Source: Engraulis encrasicolus
Lineage: Eukaryota > Chordata > Actinopteri > Clupeiformes > Engraulidae
Direction of reading: 5' to 3'
Assembly (NCBI RefSeq): GCF_034702125.1
Contig: NC_085869.1
Coordinates: forward strand, 53,549,884-53,613,883
Length of the DNA stretch: 64,000 bases
The position numbers and the translations under genes were made by a program. The notes under the pieces are model-generated. The model had not been told where the DNA came from. It ran no database searches and saw only the letters and a program-made list of their open reading frames with translations. This document shows positions 58,104 to 64,000 of this stretch, in pieces. The stretch's first letter is position 1. Every line of letters starts with the position of its first letter.

Positions 58104-61100
58104 CTAGTTAGTTGAGCTCAGAGCAGAAGATCCTGAAAGAAAGAGGTAAGAGCCATCAGCACAAATGTTAATTTTTAAGGCATAAAACATTTTAAATCCT
58201 TCAAGGTCAGAATTAATAAAACCCAGTTACTACACACAAGCTTTGCACCACATTACCCTGTTTACATTTGGACAGTGGTACCATTAAGAGAAGCTAATCG
58301 AACATCATGAAAGCCTGTTACCTTTAGTCCCTGGTGTGGATGGATCGTTTTTGTTGCGAACGCCACACCCTCACGTGTGTTTCCTGTAATATGATGTGCA
58401 AATAAGTATTTGGAGTTAGAATAAACCGGGCACACAGTTCTGAGATTACCAGCAACTTCCTCCGGTCATCACTCCCAATATACTCAGTTGATATTCTGCT
58501 AAGTGATTTGCAGCTACAGAACGCATTCCCTGGAGAAATATGAGGTTGGTCATCCTCATCCTGCTGAAGTGTAGTTCAGCACTGTAGGGCCAAATTGCTC
58601 CTACTGGAATGGAAAGAATTCAAATAGCACCTTCACAAAAATTAGACCCTGACTGACCATGTGTGAGGAAGGCTGGCCCTCGGAATCCTCATCACTGCCT
58701 CCTTGGCCATTTTCAGCTTGGCTGCTGTTCTCACCTGGGTTATGCAAGACAATCGGAAGCATTACAGACAGTTGAGGCATTAGCCTGATCATCATCGACT
58801 TTAAAATGTGTCTGAGACTTCTGGCTGACCTATAGAATAACAATTACGTTTTTCAAACGGCATGGTTGACCCACCTCCCTTGGTTTTCTACTGGTTGAGG
58901 CCAGGAAAGGCCATGCCATAGTTTAAATCCAACATGTTGCTCAGTCCCAATAGAACATGTCTGCTTTGAACACGCCTCTACCCAGGGTCGTTGGAGCTGC
59001 TCAAAGTCGATTGCTTTCTGACAAAGTGGGTGGAGTTACCAATTTCTCCGGAGCCAAGAAAGTGCTTTAATTGCTCTTGACCCGACTATACTGTAGCAAC
59101 GCCGAAGGTGTTGTCACTAGGAGGGCGCGGCCTGGCTATTGTGGTAGACTACGAGTACCATCCAGGTTATTGAGGGAATTTTGTAGCTGCCACATCTATG
59201 TAAGGAAGGCTGATCATGAACATCTTGCTCCATACTGTACCTTCCTCAGAAGACTGGCTATCAGAATCCTCGTCGCTGGCTTCTTGGCCATCATCGTTTC
59301 CTTGGCTGCTGTTCTCACCTTCACCTGGGTTATGCAAGACAATCAGAAGCAATACAGGCAGTTGTGGCATATTACGAATACCATCCATGGTCGCCTTTTA
59401 TTTTTGGGGGAACTTTGTTTCTGCCACATCTTGCTCCATACCTTCCTCAGAAGACTGGCCATCAGAATCCTCATCACTGTCACCTAGGCCATCATCTCCC
59501 GCAGCCTGGCTACTATCGCCATCACCTTGGCTACCGTTGTCATCAGCTTGGCTACCGTTGTCATCAGCTTGGCTACCGTTGTCATCAGCTTGGTCATCAG
59601 CCTCATCCACATCTGAGTTATGCTCTGCAGCAAGAGCAAGAACATGGCTTACAAAAACAGCACATCTTTGGGCAATAAGACCATCAATCATTCACTGAGT
59701 GTAGACATTGAAGGAGTTTCATCATTATACAAATAGTCAACTGTGGTTTACAATAGGCCAGAAGTAGTAAGGAGGCCTGAGTATTTGGTGCTTGATCAGT
59801 AGCCACATCATCCCCACATGATTCAGCTTTAAATAGTTCAGTGAAACATTAATTATGAGAAACACAATTACATTTGGCATGTTAAAAAAAACATTCAATT
59901 TGTTCACCTGTAAGAACAAACTGCATGAACACAGGAACCCACTTCAAAATAATTGTTAAAATGAGTGTCTGTACCTGTAGGTTCTGGTGTGGTTTCATCC
60001 AAGGGTGTGTGTGCTGTGGCATCAGCCACATGATCTTCACTCAGTTGATCTGGCAAACAATAAGTTGAAAGATTTTAATGGAATTAAAGCAAGAAGTCTT
60101 GCAATCTAGATAATGCCAAACCTCCAGTATAGCAGAGGTAGTCCTACTACTCAAAAGAGCAAGGGTATAGGTAAGGTAGCTTACAACGACCTTTCCTTGG
60201 GCAAAAATGTGACCAATATGATCAAAGTCTACAGACATACCCTTTTGTTGATCCTGTCCTTTGCCTGGAGAAACCTCTTTAACTGGAAAAATAAATGGGG
60301 AGATAACGCACAGTCTGCATGCACTTTGTAAAATCCAGTCTACTAGATTTAGAACAATGTTAAGAATCCACATGATGCCAAAACTTCATACATTGATGAC
60401 ACCTGAGTAGTGGAGTGGCTTTTAAGTGACTCATGATGCTGACTGCAATGAATGGGCAAGTGTAGACATTAAAAGGGGAGAAACGTATTATATCTGCTAA
60501 GTCAACTGTAATTGCTAGAATTGACCAAAAGTGGTCTACACCAGAGTATTTGTTGCTTAAGCAGTAATCCCAATCATCCAAATCCAAAGTCAGCATCACA
60601 AAGTAGCCCAGTTAAATAATACATGGGAAACAATTACCCCTTGCTCCTCAATGTTTCACCTACTGTAACAAAGAACTACTGTACATGGAGGAAAAAAAAG
60701 GTGCCCACTCCACAACCCATTACTGTACCTTTGGGCTGCTGTGGTGTGGGTGTGGTCTGGATCTGTTGATCTACCAAGTAAAAGGTCAGAGAATATTAAT
60801 GCAATGAAAATCAGAATTCCCTAATGCCAATCCTCCAACACATCACATTGACTACTCAAAAAAGGATATGGCTTACATGAGCAACAATGTCTTCAATTTG
60901 TTCAAAATGCCAATCATACCTTTGTGTTGATCCTTGCCTTTTCCCGGAGAACCCCCTTTAACTGGAGAGGTGGAAACTGACAACAGAAACAGAAAGGTTA
61001 CACAAAGCACACACAACATTTGTACACCAAGTTGAGGGAGCCATTTCAAAACCAGTCTAATGTAAGACCAATTTGCAAAAACCAATCCAAGGGCCCACAT

Positions 61101-61698
61101 GACACCAGAACATTTTTTAAAAATGCCAAGCTCAGGTGTCCCTTAAATAGTGTCCCTCATTGGTCACTGTGGCCTGCTGTTCGTTAGCAAAAGGTGTGTC
61201 CCTGGTGAGACTTGTTAGTAAAATGAGGGTGTGATTAAAACCAATCCAAGGTTTCCCCACATCATGAAATGAACACTGCAATGCATACGAATACACATGC
61301 ATATAAAATATAAAATGTAGTTTTACATCTCCACCCTACCTGGAAAACAACAACTATTGTAATGGAATGGAGTGAAATATGAGCACTTGTAGCTATGGTG
61401 ATCCTCCAACTTTTGAATGTGTGCCAAAGAAAGGTCGAGGACTAAGGACTTTTAAGAAAATGTCTTTAAAGTAAAATGAGTAACCCTTTTGGTGACTGTT
61501 TCAGTGTTTCCTCAGCTGGTTGGAGACAGAACTCCACTTAACTACAGAACTGAAAACTGGAGCAGAAGCAGAGAGGTTACACAAAACAAATGCTGCATGA
61601 CCATTTTCTAGCAATGAGAAATAATTTTGAAACTACTCACCATCACAGACTAAAGCATTAAGCAGTATGACAAATACAACCAGAACTGGGAATCTCAT
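58104..61698 (-). CDS. Unrecognised secreted acidic protein, copy 5, 3' end uncertain
   Basis: The most diverged paralogue. Clear exons: 61641-61698 (signal MRFPVLVVFVILLNALVC), 60920-60976, 60729-60770, 60241-60282, 59975-60049, 59442-59624 and 59241-59324, all phase 1. The sixth module contains three ADDNGSQ repeats instead of the usual sequence and has no MITE. Downstream, 58670-58735 resembles an acidic exon but its normal donor is deleted; the two exons before the last module in other copies are missing. The penultimate exon (58322-58383) now ends in phase 0, so joining it to the terminal exon (from 58132) gives a changed ending ...KDLLL-stop; the family's usual stop is at 58104. The gene may have a new C-terminus or be decaying. 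Confidence 0.5.
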
Positions 61699-61775
61699 GA
61701 TGCCGACTACAGTGACAGATACCAACAAGAGTCTGGATGGAAGATAACCTGTATACCACCAACACGCTGGAGTCC

Positions 61776-61783
61776 TTTAAATA
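61776..61783 (-). promoter_or_regulatory. TATA-like box of copy 5
   Basis: TATTTAAA on the minus strand, 78 bp upstream of the ATG, as in the other copies. Confidence 0.55.
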
Positions 61784-61900
61784 GTGTCACACACTCAGCA
61801 CTGTGGCCTGCAGCTCGTTAGCAATGGGTGTGTCCCAGGTGAGACTCATTAAGAAGGATTGTGATTGGATATGAGCCAAGGTTTCCCTACATAAATCCTG

Positions 61901-64000
61901 AAAAGAATAATTGATATCTGTGACCCACCACCACAAAACCAGGCATAAGTCTCTGGATATCAAAAATGAGTTATCTATGTGGATTGATAGAGCAGAACCC
62001 AGGGTTTATTATGGTGAAAAAATTATGTTTCTATCATAAGTAGAACCAAAGTTACGGAAATTTTACTTTTGGAGTTTGGACATATTTCGCGAAACGCCTT
62101 TTCGAGAAATCGGCCGTCAAAGTTTTGGACTATTTTATAGGTATAAAGTCCTTAGCAACGCATATTAATTATCATCCGATTGACATGAAATTTTCACAGA
62201 TGATTAATGACACTATGACGGACATGTCACAGAAGTTTTGTTTAAATCAAAGAACTTTAACCTATTATTTAAACGGAAACTGACTTTTCCATCCAAATGG
62301 AATTTCGGGGAAATCATCCACCTGGGTCCGTGGATCTCTTGGCCATTCGATTTCCTTTTCCAAATCGGGAAACGGAAAACAAAAAATAACTCGTTATCCG
62401 ATTTTTGTTTTGGAAATCGGGAAACGAAAATCGGAAAACGAACCAATTTTCAATATCCGTTTCATTCTCTTCAATGCGAGCAGGCTTGTAATTCAGAATC
62501 AAATTATGGCTTCGTTTTTCCATCACCTATTTTTTAATTACTTGAACCGGAAGACGTTGGTTGAGCGCCTGCCCGTCAGCTGTCAAAGAACATGCGGTGC
62601 GTGCGAGGCGAGTACAGACCTAGGTCTGTGGATGCGAGTGACATTCCCAACATCTGGCCAACATTCCTTTGATTTGGTTGCAGTCTTACCATGGCTGAGT
62701 CGGTCTTTTAAATTCTGGTTTGTTTGGTTATTACCCTGGTATAAATACCCCTGCACGTTTAAGTAAGTTTGTAGGCCTATGTAAGTTTGCAGAGTATGAC
62801 GAAAGTTTTTGACTGCCCGTAACGCTAGCACTCAAGTAGGCTAGCTGGTATGATGCCACCCACCGCCCAAACTGTTCGTAGCTGTCCAAGCTATCACTAC
62901 GAGATGAAATATAACAACGGATAGTCCTATTCCCTCTCGTGCCGATAGCAGACATCCAAGTTCCACAAACTTCTTTCAGGGAGATGCTTATCGACCCTCG
63001 ACACCCCCGACAAAACGAAGTGATGAACGTGGGAAATATTAGGGGTCCGTGGATCTCTTGGCCATTCGATTTCCTTTTCCAAATCGGGAAACGGAAAACA
63101 AAAAATAACTCGTTATCCGATTTTTGTTTTGGAAATCGGGAAACGAAAATCGGAAAACGAACCAATTTTCAATATCCGTTTCATTCTCTTCAATGCGAGC
63201 AGGCTTGTAATTCAGAATCAAATTATGGCTTCGTTTTTCCATCACCTATTTTTTAATTACTTGAACCGGAAGACGTTGGTTGAGCGCCTGCCCGTCAGCT
63301 GTCAAAGAACATGCGGTGCGTGCGAGGCGAGTACAGACCTAGGTCTGTGGATGCGAGTGACATTCCCAACATCTGGCCAACATTCCTTTGATTTGGGTTG
63401 CAGTCTTACCATGGCTGAGTCGGTCTTTTAAATTCTGGTTTGTTTGGGTTATTACCCTGGTATAAATACCCCTGCACGTTTAAGTAAGTTGTAGGCCTAT
63501 GTAAGTTTGCAGAGTATGACGAAAGTTTTTGACTGCCCGTAACGCTAGCACTCAAGTAGGCTAGCTGGTATGATGCCACCCACCGCCCAAACTGTTCGTA
63601 GCTGTCCAAGCTATCACTACGAGATGAAATATAACAACGGATAGTCCTATTCCCTCTCGTGCCGATAGCAGACATCCAAGTTCCACAAACTTCTTTCAGG
63701 GAGATGCTTATCGACCCTCGACACCCCCGACAAAACGAAGTGATGAACGTGGGAAATATTAGGGCTATTCGTGCCTACATTTAAATGAGGACATGTGTTA
63801 AAAACTTATAAAATATAGGCAAGACTAGTAAACACCTCTGATGAATTCTTTACCCTGACACATTAGCACAGTTTCCGGGTCAAAAAAACTTTATGAGCAA
63901 AATAAGAAATGGGAAAACGGGTCATCTATCTAATTCTGATTCCCATATAAAAGCACTGAAAAGAAAAACTGAAAATGACTTGATTCTCGTTTTTCATTTT
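61901..64000. other. Flank of the array with a 720-bp tandem duplication
   Basis: Homology to the array ends near 61900. From there I recognise no gene. The two duplicated blocks within it are listed separately. Open frames up to 144 codons read the duplicated block in several frames and look non-coding. Confidence 0.55.
62324..63763. repeat. Two-copy tandem duplication, about 720 bp per unit
   Basis: The block from GGGTCCGTGGATCTCTTGG to GGGAAATATTAGG occurs at 62324-63042 and again at 63043-63763. The copies differ only by a few single-base indels, so the duplication is recent or an assembly artefact. Each copy has a foldback-prone part rich in AAATCGGGAAACG and its complement. Confidence 0.92.

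Larger units (their letters stand above)
47602..58340. repeat. Tandem array unit 4
   Basis: Fourth tandem unit, with acidic gene copy 4. The spacer 53601-57580 holds no gene but two TIR elements (353 bp and 1880 bp) and a local 87-bp tandem duplication (about 56978-57064 and 57065-57151). Its right end runs into the 3' end of copy 5. Confidence 0.88.

Noticed and set aside
62213..63675. Paired open frames up to 144 codons near the right end
   Set aside because: They occur in several frames and both strands of the duplicated block, with no recognised domain.

Overview
This is a window of vertebrate nuclear DNA, almost certainly from a teleost fish. The two recognisable genes, ndufa10 and ift43, are animal genes. 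The non-coding DNA is full of fish-style tRNA-derived SINEs, hAT-type and piggyBac-type DNA transposons and simple repeats. Genes are split by GT-AG introns. I cannot name the species from the sequence.

Layout. Positions 1-6500 are gene-poor, with microsatellites, two SINEs and several small hAT-like elements. Positions 6510-14552 (minus strand) hold a complete ten-exon ndufa10, a mitochondrial complex I subunit; its exons join to an open frame of 355 codons. Head to head with it, 177 bp away, lies ift43 (14730-15338, plus strand), a cilium transport gene that is intact but has no introns here. Positions 15.5-17.8 kb hold nothing I recognise.

Positions 17.85-61.9 kb are a tandem array of about five units of roughly 9-12 kb. 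Each unit carries a minus-strand gene for a small secreted, very acidic protein that I do not recognise. In copies 1-4 I could join 12 exons (13 in copies 3 and 4) by GT-AG sites into open frames of 369, 277, 286 and 311 residues. All internal introns are phase 1. The proteins have a signal peptide, Lys/Gln/Pro-rich modules, Ser/Asp/Glu-rich modules and, in one exon, an eight-residue repeat present 13, 3, 3 and 6 times. Copy 5 is more diverged and its 3' end is uncertain.

The array is the most interesting part. (a) In copies 3 and 4 a 179-bp hAT-like MITE sits inside a coding exon. Its 8-bp target-site duplication contains AG|GT, so element plus one target copy could be removed as a new phase-1 intron that restores the uninterrupted frame. 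(b) At least eight short segments (15-92 bp) are inverted in place between units, most of them flanked by short inverted repeats. (c) Transposon insertions group the units in conflicting ways, which suggests gene conversion or unequal exchange. (d) Intron 1 contains a diverged copy of the gene's own promoter followed by an in-frame ATG and a hydrophobic leader, which could be an alternative start.

The last 2 kb (61.9-64 kb) hold a nearly exact two-copy tandem duplication of about 720 bp with no recognisable gene.
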